Notes: generated from the letters alone by a model not told the origin. Shown: positions 1 to 10,998, counted from the first letter of the stretch. The stretch is DNA of 64,000 nt from Pleomorphomonas sp. (GCA_029976075.1 JARKNW010000012.1:1-64000), one strand, 5' to 3'. Program-made: numbers and translations.

Positions 1-101
1 ACCAGCGACAGATGGACCTTGCGCTTCAGGAACGCCCTGAGCTGATCTGCGGACAGCGTCGTGTCGGGCACGAACCAGGGCGGCGTCATCAGCGTCTCTA
101 C

Positions 102-932
102 TCAAAACTTGGCGGTATCGCCGTCGACACGGTCGATGGCGCGCATAAGCTCCTTGGAATGCAGCACGCCGACGATGTTTTCAGGCTCGTCACGCCACAA
201 GGGGTGGCGCGTGAACGGGCTTGAGATCAACGCCTTCAGAAGATCGCCAACGGGCATGTCGATGTCGAAGGTGCGCATCTTGGTGCGATGCACCATGATG
301 TCGGACAGCGGCAGCTCGCTGAGGTCGAGCACGCCGCCCACCATGTCGCGGTCGTCCTTGACCACGCCACCTTCGCGATGCAGCAGATCGACCGCTTCGC
401 GGATTTCCTCATGCGCGGTCCAGGCAGCCTCGCGGGGCGACTTGCTGACGAGCTTCAGCGGGGCGATCACCCCTTTCTCGATGCCGGCGATCAATGGCTC
501 GAGCAGACGAGACGATGCCTCGATGGCCGGAAGAAGCAGCAGCGCTGACCGCTCGGGACGGAGCGACACCATGACGCGCGGGACCGCGTCGAGCAGAATG
601 GCGAGGATGATGCCGCCGATCGTCCAGACGACGAGGCGCGTGGGATCGCTTTCGTAGGCCAGCACGGCCCTCGTCGCGAATATGGTGAGCGCCACCGTCG
701 ATACCTGCCGCGCCAGACGGATGGCCGACACCGCCCGGGCTCGCTCGGCGGTCAGCTCGACGAGCCGCTTGATACGCCCGTCGCCCAGCCTTTCCATGTG
801 ATGCAGCTTGGTGCGGTTGGAGGCAAGCAGTGCCGACCCCGCCGCCGACAGGATGACAGTGATGACAACAAACAGGGCGACCGGTACGCCGGCCAGCAGG
901 AACTCGACGATCCTCCCGCCCCCCGGGCTCAT
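102..932 (-). CDS. HlyC/CorC (CNNM/CBS) family transporter-like protein, interrupted by in-frame TGA
   Basis: N-terminal TM segments plus DRDMVGGVLDLSELPLSDIMVHRTKM and PLWRDEPENIVGVLHSKEL motifs; reading frame continues past TGA at 102-104 as VETLMTPPWFVPDTTLSADQLRAFLKRKVHLSL to the window edge. Confidence 0.8.
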   Translation of the reverse strand: MSPGGGRIVEFLLAGVPVALFVVITVILSAAGSALLASNRTKLHHMERLGDGRIKRLVELTAERARAVSAIRLARQVSTVALTIFATRAVLAYESDPTRLVVWTIGGIILAILLDAVPRVMVSLRPERSALLLLPAIEASSRLLEPLIAGIEKGVIAPLKLVSKSPREAAWTAHEEIREAVDLLHREGGVVKDDRDMVGGVLDLSELPLSDIMVHRTKMRTFDIDMPVGDLLKALISSPFTRHPLWRDEPENIVGVLHSKELMRAIDRVDGDTAKF

Positions 933-2071
933 CAGGCCTGCCCCTCGCTCAGCTTGTCGGTCAGGAAGGCACGGACGGCCTCGGCTGGCACATCCTTGGC
1001 AATGAAGGCCTCGCCGATACCGCGGCTCAGGATGAATGTCAGCGCGCCGTTCTGCACCTTCTTGTCCTGACCAATCAGTTCCATGAAAGTGCTGACCGAC
1101 GGCGCCCCGCCTGGAACTTCGGAAAGCTGAGTCGGCAAGCCGACCTCGGCCAAGTGCGCGCGGATGCGATTGGCGTCGTCGGGCGACATCTGGTTGAGAC
1201 GCGCCGAGAAATCGTGGGCCATCACCATGCCGAGGGCCACTGCCTCGCCGTGCACGACGGCGCCGTTGTAGCCGGCAGCCGTTTCGATGGCGTGACCGAA
1301 GGTGTGGCCAAGATTGAGCAGCGCCCGATCACCGGTCTCGCGCTCGTCGCGGGCGACGATGGCTGCCTTGGATCGACAGGAAACGGCAATTGCCTCGGCA
1401 CGCGCCGGTCCACCGGCAAACACATCGCGCCAGTTCTTCTCGAGTGAAGCGAAGAAATCGGCATTGTCGATCAGGCCGTACTTGACCACCTCGGCATAGC
1501 CCGCGCGGAACTCGCGCTCGGGCAGCGTATCCAGCACTTTCGTGTCGGCCAGGACGAGATCCGGCTGGTGGAACACGCCAACGAGATTCTTGCCGTGGCG
1601 GCTGTTGATGCCGGTCTTGCCGCCAACCGAGGAGTCGACCTGCGAAAGAAGCGTCGTCGGCACCTGCACGAAGCGCATGCCGCGCCGCACCACGCCGGCA
1701 ACGAAGCCGGCGAGATCGCCAACCACCCCGCCACCGAGAGCGACCACCGCGTCACCCCGTTCGTATCGGCCGCCGACGACCTGATCGACCACCTGCTCGA
1801 ACACGTCGAAGCACTTGGATGCCTCGCCCGCCGGGATGACCACGGCGCTGGCGGTGACGCCGGCGCGCCGCAGCGATTTCTCGAAGGCAACGAGGTGCCG
1901 GCCGGACACGTTGGAGTCGGTGATGATGCAGGCACGCGCCTTCGGCAGCACGGCCCGGAACCACCGGCCGGCATCGGTGGCAAGCCCCTCGCCGATCAGA
2001 ATGTCGTAAGACCGTTCGCCGAGCGACACCGGTACCCGGACGATACCGTCCATATCTTCTTCAAGCGCCAT
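932..2071 (-). CDS. aroB: 3-dehydroquinate synthase
   Basis: ALGGGVVGDLAGFVAGVVRRG, PTTLLSQVDSSVGGKTGIN, LNLGHTFGHAIE motifs. Confidence 0.96.
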   Translation of the reverse strand: MALEEDMDGIVRVPVSLGERSYDILIGEGLATDAGRWFRAVLPKARACIITDSNVSGRHLVAFEKSLRRAGVTASAVVIPAGEASKCFDVFEQVVDQVVGGRYERGDAVVALGGGVVGDLAGFVAGVVRRGMRFVQVPTTLLSQVDSSVGGKTGINSRHGKNLVGVFHQPDLVLADTKVLDTLPEREFRAGYAEVVKYGLIDNADFFASLEKNWRDVFAGGPARAEAIAVSCRSKAAIVARDERETGDRALLNLGHTFGHAIETAAGYNGAVVHGEAVALGMVMAHDFSARLNQMSPDDANRIRAHLAEVGLPTQLSEVPGGAPSVSTFMELIGQDKKVQNGALTFILSRGIGEAFIAKDVPAEAVRAFLTDKLSEGQA

Positions 2072-2105
2072 TTCAACCCCCGCCCGTTCCCCGGCCTATG
2101 CGCCA

Positions 2106-2774
2106 TTATGGCGCGCTTTTTTCACGTCCTGCTTCTTCGACAAGCCATGCATCCAGTGCCGTCACCACCGCGTCGACCATCGCCTCATGCGGCACGTCGA
2201 CCGACTGCACCACGAGATCCGCTTCTGCATAAACCGGATAACGCAGATCGACGAGCTTTCTCAGCGTACCCTCGGGATCGGCCGTCTGTAAGAGCGGTCG
2301 CGTAGGCCGGCGCCGCACCCGTTCGTAGAGCAGCTCCCAATCCGCCTTGAGCCAGATCGACAGGCCAGCGCTTCGGATGGCCGCCCGCGTCTCCGCATTC
2401 ATGAAAGCGCCGCCGCCGGTGGCGATGATCTGGCGCGGCTCGCGCAGCAAACGGGAGATCACCCGTCGCTCTCCCTGGCGAAAATAGTCTTCGCCATGTT
2501 CGGCGAAGATTTCGGTGACGGTTTTCTTGGCCGCCTCTTCGATGGCCGTGTCGGCATCGATGAACGTAAGCCCAAGACGGCCGGCAAGTCGCTTGCCGAC
2601 CGATGTCTTGCCCGCCCCCATCATGCCCACCAGCACCACCGAACGACGGCCGAGCAACTCAACGATGCGCGCGTTGACACCACCGCGCCGATGGGCGGCG
2701 TCGGTGTCGCGGCTGCGGCTGGTCTTGACGTCAGTCATGAGAAGTCTCATGGGTTGGGGAGGCGCTTCTGTCAA
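2106..2774 (-). CDS. aroK: shikimate kinase
   Basis: VLVGMMGAGKTSVGKRLA P-loop, FIDADTAIEE, IATGGGAF; adjacent to aroB. Confidence 0.95.
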   Translation of the reverse strand: MTEAPPQPMRLLMTDVKTSRSRDTDAAHRRGGVNARIVELLGRRSVVLVGMMGAGKTSVGKRLAGRLGLTFIDADTAIEEAAKKTVTEIFAEHGEDYFRQGERRVISRLLREPRQIIATGGGAFMNAETRAAIRSAGLSIWLKADWELLYERVRRRPTRPLLQTADPEGTLRKLVDLRYPVYAEADLVVQSVDVPHEAMVDAVVTALDAWLVEEAGREKSAP

Positions 2775-2825
2775 GCTGTTAGCGCTGCCGAGTGTCCTTG
2801 CCGGACCGGACCCCGGAGAGGAATT

Positions 2826-3062
2826 ATGCCGACCATAACACGCTTCCTCGGCTTCCTCCTTGTTCTGGCCGCCACTGCAACGGCCGCCGTTCTCGCACTT
2901 GCCTACCTGGTCACCCCAGAACCGCGTACCTACAAGGTGCCGATCGATCCGGCCGTCCTGTCGGGCGCCCGGCTGTTGTCCCCACCGCCGGCGCCGCCCA
3001 CCGTTTCAGATCCGGCCACAACCGACGCCGCTCCCTCCGACAGTACGGGCAAAGCACCATGA
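2826..3062 (+). CDS. small single-TM hypothetical protein
   Basis: 78 aa; MPTITRFLGFLLVLAATATAAVLALAYLV then Pro/Ala-rich tail; ATGA overlap with the xerD start. Confidence 0.6.
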   Translation: MPTITRFLGFLLVLAATATAAVLALAYLVTPEPRTYKVPIDPAVLSGARLLSPPPAPPTVSDPATTDAAPSDSTGKAP

Positions 3063-3994
3063 GCGTCGGCGACTCCACGCTGGTCGAAACCTATCTCGAG
3101 GCAGCCAGTATCGAAGACGCGGCTTCCGACAACACGCTTGCCGCCTACCGTGCGGACCTCGACCTCTATGTCGCCTTCCTCGCCGGCCGTGGCCGCAGCC
3201 TTCTCAACGCAGAGACGGCCGACGTTGAGGCTTTCATCGCCGGGCTTGCCGCGGAAGGCTATGCCGCCGCTACCCAGGCCCGTCGGCTTTCTGCCGTTCG
3301 GCAACTGCACAAGTTCCTCTACACCGAGGGTCGCCGTACCGATGACCCGACTGCCCAGGTGGACCGTCCCCGTACCCGCCGTCCTTTGCCGAAGGTACTA
3401 TCCGTCGACGAGGTGGGCCGGCTGATGGACGCAGTCGCGCTTGCCGCCGCCGAGCCGCTGGACGATCAGGCTGAAACGCTCCGCCGCAGCCGCTTCTCTG
3501 CCATGCTGGAGACGCTTTACGCGTCCGGCCTCCGCGTCTCGGAGCTCGTCTCGCTGCCGGCCGGAGCCATTCGCGAGAGTACCGCCGCCATTACGGTGCG
3601 CGGCAAGGGCGCCAAGGATCGATTGGTGCCCATCGGCAACAAGGCGAGCGCCGCAGTCATCGCCTATCGTCAGCTCCTGAAGGCAAGCGGCCGTCACGCC
3701 GGCAGCGCCTTTCTATTTCCGGCCAACTCCGAAACCGGTCATGTCACCAGACAGAGCTTCGCCCGCCAGCTGAAGGATGCAGCCGCCCGGTTGGGGATAT
3801 CACCCGACAAGGTGTCGCCGCATGTGCTGCGCCACGCTTTTGCCAGCCACCTGCTGCAAAATGGTGCCGATCTGCGCGTCGTCCAGGAGCTGCTCGGCCA
3901 CGCCGACATCGGCACGACCGAGATCTACACCCACGTTCTGGAGCACCGGCTCACCGCCCTCGTTGCTGACCATCACCCCTTGTCGGAACGGTAA
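3059..3994 (+). CDS. xerD: tyrosine recombinase XerD
   Basis: LYASGLRVSELVSL, SPHVLRHAFASHLLQNGADLRVVQELLGHADIGTTEIYTHV catalytic motifs. Confidence 0.94.
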   Translation: MSVGDSTLVETYLEAASIEDAASDNTLAAYRADLDLYVAFLAGRGRSLLNAETADVEAFIAGLAAEGYAAATQARRLSAVRQLHKFLYTEGRRTDDPTAQVDRPRTRRPLPKVLSVDEVGRLMDAVALAAAEPLDDQAETLRRSRFSAMLETLYASGLRVSELVSLPAGAIRESTAAITVRGKGAKDRLVPIGNKASAAVIAYRQLLKASGRHAGSAFLFPANSETGHVTRQSFARQLKDAAARLGISPDKVSPHVLRHAFASHLLQNGADLRVVQELLGHADIGTTEIYTHVLEHRLTALVADHHPLSER

Positions 3995-4152
3995 CCGACT
4001 TGGTATTGGCACTGAGATGATCACAGAATTGCCGGCATTTGCGGCAATTGGCGTTGACAAGGCGGTGGTTCGGAAGCCAAGTGTGCGCGGCTGCCGCACC
4101 CACGGTTGTCCCCGCGGGGCAAGACGACGGCCGGGCACCAGAAGAGAGCCGG

Positions 4153-5112
4153 ATGAGAAGCTATCTCGACTTTGAGAAACCCATCGCTGACCTTGAAGGC
4201 AAGGTTCAGGAGCTGAAAGCCCTGGCCGACAGCGGCAACGCCCTTTCAATCGACGATGACATCGCCAAGCTCGAGACGAGCGCTGCCCAGGCACTTGCCG
4301 ATATCTACACACGCCTTACTCCCTGGCAGAAGGCTCAGGTCGCCCGTCACCCGGACCGGCCACACACCATTCATTACGTCGAAAAGCTGATCGCCGACTG
4401 GACACCGCTCGCCGGTGACCGCAATTACGGCGAAGACGCCGCGATTCTCGCCGGCCTCGGCAGCTTTCGCGGCCGGCCGGTCGCGGTAATCGGCCAGGAA
4501 AAGGGCCACGATACCCAGACGCGCATTCGCCACAACTTTGGCATGGCCAGGCCCGAGGGCTACCGCAAGGCCATTCGCATCATGGAGATGGCCGACCGAT
4601 TCAACCTGCCGGTCATCTCGCTGATCGACACGGCTGGTGCCTATCCCGGCATCGGCGCCGAAGAACGCGGTCAGGCCGAAGCCATCGCTCGTTCCACGCA
4701 AGCCTGCCTGAGGGTCGGCGTCCCCATCGTGTCGGTGGTCATCGGCGAGGGCGGCTCAGGCGGAGCCATCGCCATCGCCACCGCCAATCGCGTCTTCATG
4801 CTGGAGCACTCGATCTACTCAGTCATCTCGCCAGAAGGCGCCGCTTCCATTCTGTGGAAGGACTCGGCCAAGGCCCAGGACGCGGCGATGAACATGCGCA
4901 TCACCGCCCAGGATCTTGCCCGCTTCGGCATCATCGACGGCATCATCGACGAACCGGTCGGTGGCGCTCATCGGTCGCCCGATCAGGTAGTCGAGGCGGT
5001 TGGCGGCGTCCTCGAGGCGGCGCTTGCCACATTTGACGGCAAGAGCCGCGACGACATCCGCTCCGACCGCCGTCGCAAGTTCCTGGCGATCGGTCGGGAC
5101 CTTAAGGTCTGA
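4153..5112 (+). CDS. accA: acetyl-CoA carboxylase carboxyltransferase subunit alpha
   Basis: [56 protein letters not shown]. Confidence 0.97.
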   Translation: MRSYLDFEKPIADLEGKVQELKALADSGNALSIDDDIAKLETSAAQALADIYTRLTPWQKAQVARHPDRPHTIHYVEKLIADWTPLAGDRNYGEDAAILAGLGSFRGRPVAVIGQEKGHDTQTRIRHNFGMARPEGYRKAIRIMEMADRFNLPVISLIDTAGAYPGIGAEERGQAEAIARSTQACLRVGVPIVSVVIGEGGSGGAIAIATANRVFMLEHSIYSVISPEGAASILWKDSAKAQDAAMNMRITAQDLARFGIIDGIIDEPVGGAHRSPDQVVEAVGGVLEAALATFDGKSRDDIRSDRRRKFLAIGRDLKV

Positions 5113-5287
5113 CATCGGGATCGGCGCAGAAACTTCCCTGCCTTGCCATGAATTTCTCACGTTTCCAGTGGAAATGAGAAGATCATGGTGCTCCGACGAA
5201 CATGGGCACCGGCCCTTCGGTGCCCCGGTACCAGGGACCACGTCGTAACCTTTCGGTAACCATAACCGTCGAGGATCGCTTCATGAT

Positions 5288-6946
5288 ATGCTATCCGGCG
5301 CCGGAGGCAGCAGACCTGCCCCAGTTGTACCGGACAACGTCATGGCGTCCATGAGTGAAGCGGAGAGCATGACCTCGTTCTGCCCGACCCAGCCCTCTCC
5401 AGGCATTTCGACCGCTGGCCGTCTTGCGCGCCTTGCCGGCGCCCTCGCAGTTGCCGCGTTCCTCGCCGGCTGCCAGGCCGACGAGATTGGATACGGTTAC
5501 GGCCCCAAGGATCAGCGGCCGGTGTCGCCGAAGACGATCGAGCTGATGAAGAAGCTCGACATGAAGCTCTCCTCGCCGGTGCTGATGCGCATCTTCAAGG
5601 AAGAGAACAAGTTCGAAGTCTGGAAGATGAATGCGAGCGGCCGCTATGCGCTGCTCAAGAGCTATGACATCTGTCGTTGGTCCGGAGCGCTCGGCCCGAA
5701 GGTCAAGGAAGGCGACCGACAGGCACCGGAGGGCTTTTACGCCATCACGCCCGGCTTGATGAATCCCAAATCGGATTGGTATCTCGCTTTCAACACCGGT
5801 TTCCCGAACGCTTACGACCGCGCCAACGGTCGTAGCGGCACTGCTCTCATGGTACACGGCTCCTGTTCGTCGCGTGGTTGTTATGCGATGACCGATCCGC
5901 AGATCCAGGAGATCTATGCCTTGGCCCGCGAGGCCTTCCGAGGCGGCCAGAAGGCGTTCCAACTGCAGGCCTTCCCGTTCCACCTGGACGGGAAGAGCAT
6001 GGCCAAGCACTGGAACGATCCCAACATGCCCTTCTGGAAGATGCTGAAAGAGGGCTACGACACCTTCGAGCTGACCCATCTCGAGCCGAAGGTGGACGTC
6101 TGCGGCCGCAAGTATGTCTTCAACGCCAATCCGACCCAGCCGCTCGACACGGTCGCCGCTTGCCCAGCGGACCTTGGGCAGCCGAAGGAACTCGTGGCCT
6201 CGCTCGAGACGCGCGCGAAGACCGACTATGCCGAGGCCGAGGTGCTTTTCGCCAAGCTCGAGAACGACCGAAAGGCCGAAGAGGACAAGCGGATCCAGGT
6301 GGCGCTTGCCGCCGAAAAGCGCAAGACCGAAGAGGAGAAGGCCAAGGCTGACGCCGAGGCGGCCCGTATCGAGGCCGAGCGCAATCCCGGCGCCATCGCT
6401 CGGCTGTTCGGGGCCGAGCCGAACCCGGACGCCGGCATAACGGTGGGACCGGTGATCGTGCCGCCAACCGGCGCGCCCGTTCCGATCGCCGACCCGCGCG
6501 GACCGCAGGTTCACGCCGTTGCTCTGGCCGAGCCGGTCGAGCAGGAACGGAGCGGAGCCATTTCTCGCCTGTTTTCCTTCATGACGGGCAATGAGAAGAC
6601 CGAGCCGGTTCCGGCAACGGCGGCGCCGACCATTCCGATGATCGCGGCCGTGCCTTCCGCCACGTCGGCGCCGGCAGCCTCCCCTGCTGTCGTCGTGTCC
6701 CATTCGGCAGCCCCGACGGCAAACACTCCCATGCCGCCACTGCCCGCCCGGTCAGCACCGGCAAGCACAGCCCAGCCGACGACGGTTGCCCAGCCGGCCT
6801 CGCCGCAGATTGCCTGCGCCGCACCCGGCGCGGTGGTACCGGCAGGGACGCCGCCTTGCCCATCCATGGCCGCCGCGCCGCCCCCCGATGCGGCAGTGGC
6901 CGCAAAGGACAAGACTATCCTCGACCGCATCGGCAGCTGGTTCTGA
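5288..6946 (+). CDS. L,D-transpeptidase (YkuD family) with lipoprotein-like N-terminus and Pro/Ala-rich C-terminal extension
   Basis: LMVHGSCSSRGCYAMTD catalytic Cys motif; FLAGCQADE lipobox; exact start uncertain (5342 or 5351 possible). Confidence 0.85.
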   Translation: MLSGAGGSRPAPVVPDNVMASMSEAESMTSFCPTQPSPGISTAGRLARLAGALAVAAFLAGCQADEIGYGYGPKDQRPVSPKTIELMKKLDMKLSSPVLMRIFKEENKFEVWKMNASGRYALLKSYDICRWSGALGPKVKEGDRQAPEGFYAITPGLMNPKSDWYLAFNTGFPNAYDRANGRSGTALMVHGSCSSRGCYAMTDPQIQEIYALAREAFRGGQKAFQLQAFPFHLDGKSMAKHWNDPNMPFWKMLKEGYDTFELTHLEPKVDVCGRKYVFNANPTQPLDTVAACPADLGQPKELVASLETRAKTDYAEAEVLFAKLENDRKAEEDKRIQVALAAEKRKTEEEKAKADAEAARIEAERNPGAIARLFGAEPNPDAGITVGPVIVPPTGAPVPIADPRGPQVHAVALAEPVEQERSGAISRLFSFMTGNEKTEPVPATAAPTIPMIAAVPSATSAPAASPAVVVSHSAAPTANTPMPPLPARSAPASTAQPTTVAQPASPQIACAAPGAVVPAGTPPCPSMAAAPPPDAAVAAKDKTILDRIGSWF

Positions 6947-7025
6947 ACAGCCCGCCGTTGACCGTGTTGACACTCGGTGGCGTTTTTGACTTCCGCTCCC
7001 AGAGGGACCGGGTTAAGCTCGCTCA

Positions 7026-7547
7026 ATGAGCACCCTTTCGATCGACGTTCAACGCGCCGCCGTAGAGGATGCCGCGGACATCGCGGCCGTCCACGACGCC
7101 GCTTGGCGCTACGCCTATCGAGGAATTCTCGATGGCGTCGAACTCGAACGAATGATCGAGCGCCGCGGTCCGCGCTGGTGGGCCAAGGCAATCGCCCGCA
7201 ACGTAGCCATGCTGGTCATCAAGGTTGAGGGACGCGTCGCTGGCTACGCGACGCTGGGCCCGAGCCGCATGCGGACCCTGCCCTTCGGCGGTGAAATCTA
7301 CGAACTCTACCTTCATCCCGACATGCATGGCGTCGGCCTTGGCAGGAGATTGTTCGAGGAAGCACGCGCCGCACTTGCCGACATGCACCTCGATGGCCTG
7401 GTGGTGCGCGTGCTCTCGGCCAATGCCGTCGGCGTCGGATTTTATCAACGGCTGGGAGGCCAGGAAGTGGTCGGCTCGAGCGAGGAAATCGCCGGCCGCC
7501 TCGTTCCGGTCACCGTCTACGCCTGGCCGCCGGTCGGGCGAGGTTGA
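7026..7547 (+). CDS. GNAT family N-acetyltransferase
   Basis: EIYELYLHPDMHGVGLGRRLFEEA acetyl-CoA binding motif; NAVGVGFYQRLG. Confidence 0.9.
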   Translation: MSTLSIDVQRAAVEDAADIAAVHDAAWRYAYRGILDGVELERMIERRGPRWWAKAIARNVAMLVIKVEGRVAGYATLGPSRMRTLPFGGEIYELYLHPDMHGVGLGRRLFEEARAALADMHLDGLVVRVLSANAVGVGFYQRLGGQEVVGSSEEIAGRLVPVTVYAWPPVGRG

Positions 7548-7653
7548 AATTCAGGCAGCACGCCATTCCGCCGCTGCTTCTGTCGCCTTGCTTTCGTCCC
7601 ATCATTACGGATAAACACGTGCTCGCGACTTTGTTTCTTTTCAAGGATTAATC

Positions 7654-8187
7654 ATGCGCATCGACGCCGTTCCCATCGGCAGAAACCCGCCCGAGGACAT
7701 CAACGTCATCATTGAAGTGCCGCTCGGTGGCGAGCCCATCAAGTACGAGATGGATAAGGCGGCCGGCGCCATGTACGTCGACCGATTCCTCTACACGGCG
7801 ATGCACTATCCGGGAAACTATGGTTTCGTTCCCCACACGCTGTCCGACGACGGTGACCCGATCGACGTCATGGTGGTCAATACGCGTGCCATCGTGCCGG
7901 GCGCTATCATGAACTGCCGGCCCATCGGCGTCCTCAAGATGCAGGACGAGAGCGGACACGACGAGAAGATCATTGCCGTCCCGTCCGACAAGCTGACCAC
8001 GCGCTACTCGAAGATCAAGACGATCCAGGATCTGCCCGAGATCACGGTCCACCAGATCGAGCATTTCTTCGAGCACTACAAGGATCTGGAACCCGGCAAG
8101 TGGGTCAAGGTGACCGGCTGGGGTGGCGTCGATGAAGCAGCCGAGTTGATCATGGCTGCGATTGCCGCGGCCAAGACTGAATCCTGA
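7654..8187 (+). CDS. ppa: inorganic diphosphatase
   Basis: [45 protein letters not shown]. Confidence 0.97.
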   Translation: MRIDAVPIGRNPPEDINVIIEVPLGGEPIKYEMDKAAGAMYVDRFLYTAMHYPGNYGFVPHTLSDDGDPIDVMVVNTRAIVPGAIMNCRPIGVLKMQDESGHDEKIIAVPSDKLTTRYSKIKTIQDLPEITVHQIEHFFEHYKDLEPGKWVKVTGWGGVDEAAELIMAAIAAAKTES

Positions 8188-8195
8188 TGCGACAA

Positions 8196-8217
8196 GCGGC
8201 GGCCCAAAAGCCGCCGC
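8196..8217. terminator. hairpin between convergent ppa and msrB
   Basis: GCGGCGGC-ccaaaa-GCCGCCGC perfect 8-bp stem; no strong U-run. Confidence 0.5.
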
Positions 8218-8227
8218 TACGTTCTCG

Positions 8228-8632
8228 TCAGGTTGATGGCCGGAACGCCAGCGCCACGCCATTGATGCAATAGCGCAGACCGCTCGGTGGCGGGCCATCG
8301 TCGAACACATGGCCAAGGTGCGAGCCACAGTTGGCGCAATGAACCTCGGTGCGCACCATGAAATGGCTGCGATCTACCGACGTTTCCACGGCACCCGGCT
8401 CAGGCTCGTTGAAGCTGGGCCAACCGGTGCCGCTTTCAAACTTGTCATTTGAAGCGAACAGCGGAGCATCGCAGCCGACACAATGGAAGACGCCGCGCCG
8501 CTTTTCATGAAGCAACGCGCAACTGCCGGGCGCTTCGGTGCCGTGGCTGCGCATGACGCGGTACTGCTCATCGGTGAGCAGGTGTCGCCACTCCTCATCG
8601 GTCCGCGTGAAGGGGAAGGTGTCTGTGGTCAT
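8228..8632 (-). CDS. msrB: peptide-methionine (R)-S-oxide reductase
   Basis: GTGWPSF, SHLGHVFDDGP, RYCINGVAL, CXXC zinc motifs. Confidence 0.96.
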   Translation of the reverse strand: MTTDTFPFTRTDEEWRHLLTDEQYRVMRSHGTEAPGSCALLHEKRRGVFHCVGCDAPLFASNDKFESGTGWPSFNEPEPGAVETSVDRSHFMVRTEVHCANCGSHLGHVFDDGPPPSGLRYCINGVALAFRPST

Positions 8633-8703
8633 GGCGGGCTCCCATATGCAATCTTGGCGACTGCGTCGTTCTCTACGTGGGAACCCTTAACGAAGACCGC
8701 AAG

Positions 8704-9024
8704 TCAGCGCCGGTCGGCGCTTTGCTCGCCCTGCTCCGAGGCAACAGGTGCGTCGACGGAGGGCGCCTCAGTGGACGGCTCCTCGACGGGCGGTTCCTCT
8801 GCAGCAACTCCACTCACCTCTGCCGGCTTGTCTTCCGGATCGACCCATTTGATGAGGAACACCCAGGCCGCATAGACGAATATGCCGGCGGTGAGCACCA
8901 TCCACATCGGGTCTTTGGTCCAGAAATTCTCGAAGCACGCCCAAGCCCCAGTCACCGCCACCAGCGTCACACGAACCCAAAGTGGCCGATATAGGGGGTG
9001 ATTTAGATCAGAAACGCGCTTCAT
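8704..9024 (-). CDS. small membrane hypothetical protein with acidic low-complexity tail
   Basis: MKRVSDLNHPLYRPLWVRVTLVAVTGAWACFENFWTKDPMWMVLTAGIFVYAAWVFLI; start chosen at internal Met. Confidence 0.6.
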   Translation of the reverse strand: MKRVSDLNHPLYRPLWVRVTLVAVTGAWACFENFWTKDPMWMVLTAGIFVYAAWVFLIKWVDPEDKPAEVSGVAAEEPPVEEPSTEAPSVDAPVASEQGEQSADRR

Positions 9025-9186
9025 CCGTCCTCCAGCCACCGGCCAAAACCGGCGGCGCCTCCATAGTAGCGCAGCACCCGGTATTTCCATGAAACTAAAG
9101 GAAGGTGCCTGGCGTGGCAACCTTGGGTCCTTGCCCTATCCTTTTCCAGATGTTCCCGTCTCACGCAATTTTGAGCCCCGTCCCGA

Positions 9187-9226
9187 GGAGTTGCCACGGG
9201 ATTGCCGGATTCGAACTGGCAACTCC
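9187..9226. repeat. 9-bp perfect inverted repeat upstream of cytochrome b561
   Basis: GGAGTTGCC (9187-9195) / GGCAACTCC (9218-9226), 22-nt loop. Confidence 0.6.
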
Positions 9227-9266
9227 GAAAGTACGCACATCTGCGTAAATCAACAGCCTTCACGGG

Positions 9267-9866
9267 ATGACAGGAGACCACGCCTTGACGAACGACCATT
9301 CAACGCTGCTTGACCATCCCGAAGGCTACGGCTCGGTCAGCCGGGCGCTGCACTGGGTTATGGCCGCACTCTTCGCCTGGCAGTTCCTTTCGGCCATCCT
9401 GCATGCGGTCGACCGGGAAATGCCTGTGGCGCGCTTCTTCTGGTCCGGACACGTCTCCGTCGGGTTCCTGTTGCTGGTCGCGGTCGTCCTGCGCGGCATC
9501 TGGGCGCTCGTCAATCTTCGCAACCGACCGGTCCACGCCGCCGGCTTTCTCGGCGCCGCCGCGCGACTCGGTCATATTGCCCTCTATCTCTTGATGATCG
9601 CCGTGCCCCTGCTCGCCACCCTGAGGGCCTATGGCAGCGGTCGAGGTGTTTCGGTGTTCGGGGTTCAGGTGTTCGCCGGCGCCAGTGAACGCATCCCTGC
9701 CCTGGTGGAGCCAGGCAGCGCACTGCACGGTCTTCTCGGCTGGGCGCTGTTGATCCTGGTGATCGGACACATCGTCATGGCTTTGGCCCACACCTTCCTC
9801 TGGCGCGAGAACATCCTGGCACGCATGCTGCGTGGCCGCCCAGTACCGAGCGTCAGAATGGAATAG
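9267..9866 (+). CDS. cytochrome b561
   Basis: RALHWVMAALFAWQF, HVSVGFLLLVAVVLRGIWAL, heme-ligating His pattern; GHIVMALAHTFLWRENILARML. Confidence 0.9.
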   Translation: MTGDHALTNDHSTLLDHPEGYGSVSRALHWVMAALFAWQFLSAILHAVDREMPVARFFWSGHVSVGFLLLVAVVLRGIWALVNLRNRPVHAAGFLGAAARLGHIALYLLMIAVPLLATLRAYGSGRGVSVFGVQVFAGASERIPALVEPGSALHGLLGWALLILVIGHIVMALAHTFLWRENILARMLRGRPVPSVRME

Positions 9867-9883
9867 GCGCCAAAGTCGCTCGG

Positions 9884-10957
<1,074 letters not shown>

Positions 10958-10998
10958 GATGGGTTCCCGAAAATTTCGAGGCGATAAGTGTTGGAGGA

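Noticed and set aside
102-104. Selenocysteine at the in-frame TGA
   Set aside because: No evident bacterial SECIS stem immediately 3' of the TGA and CorC proteins are not known selenoproteins; nonsense mutation or error is more likely.
3059-3994. XerD as a mobile-element integrase
   Set aside because: Motifs and location between aroK and accA fit the housekeeping chromosome-dimer recombinase.
5291-6703. 470-aa - strand ORF over the L,D-transpeptidase
   Set aside because: Shadow ORF; the + strand has the YkuD catalytic motif and a lipobox.
9196-9222. Possible tRNA pseudogene (TTCGAATCC T-arm-like)
   Set aside because: No matching acceptor, D or anticodon arms around it; kept only as a weak island-boundary hint.
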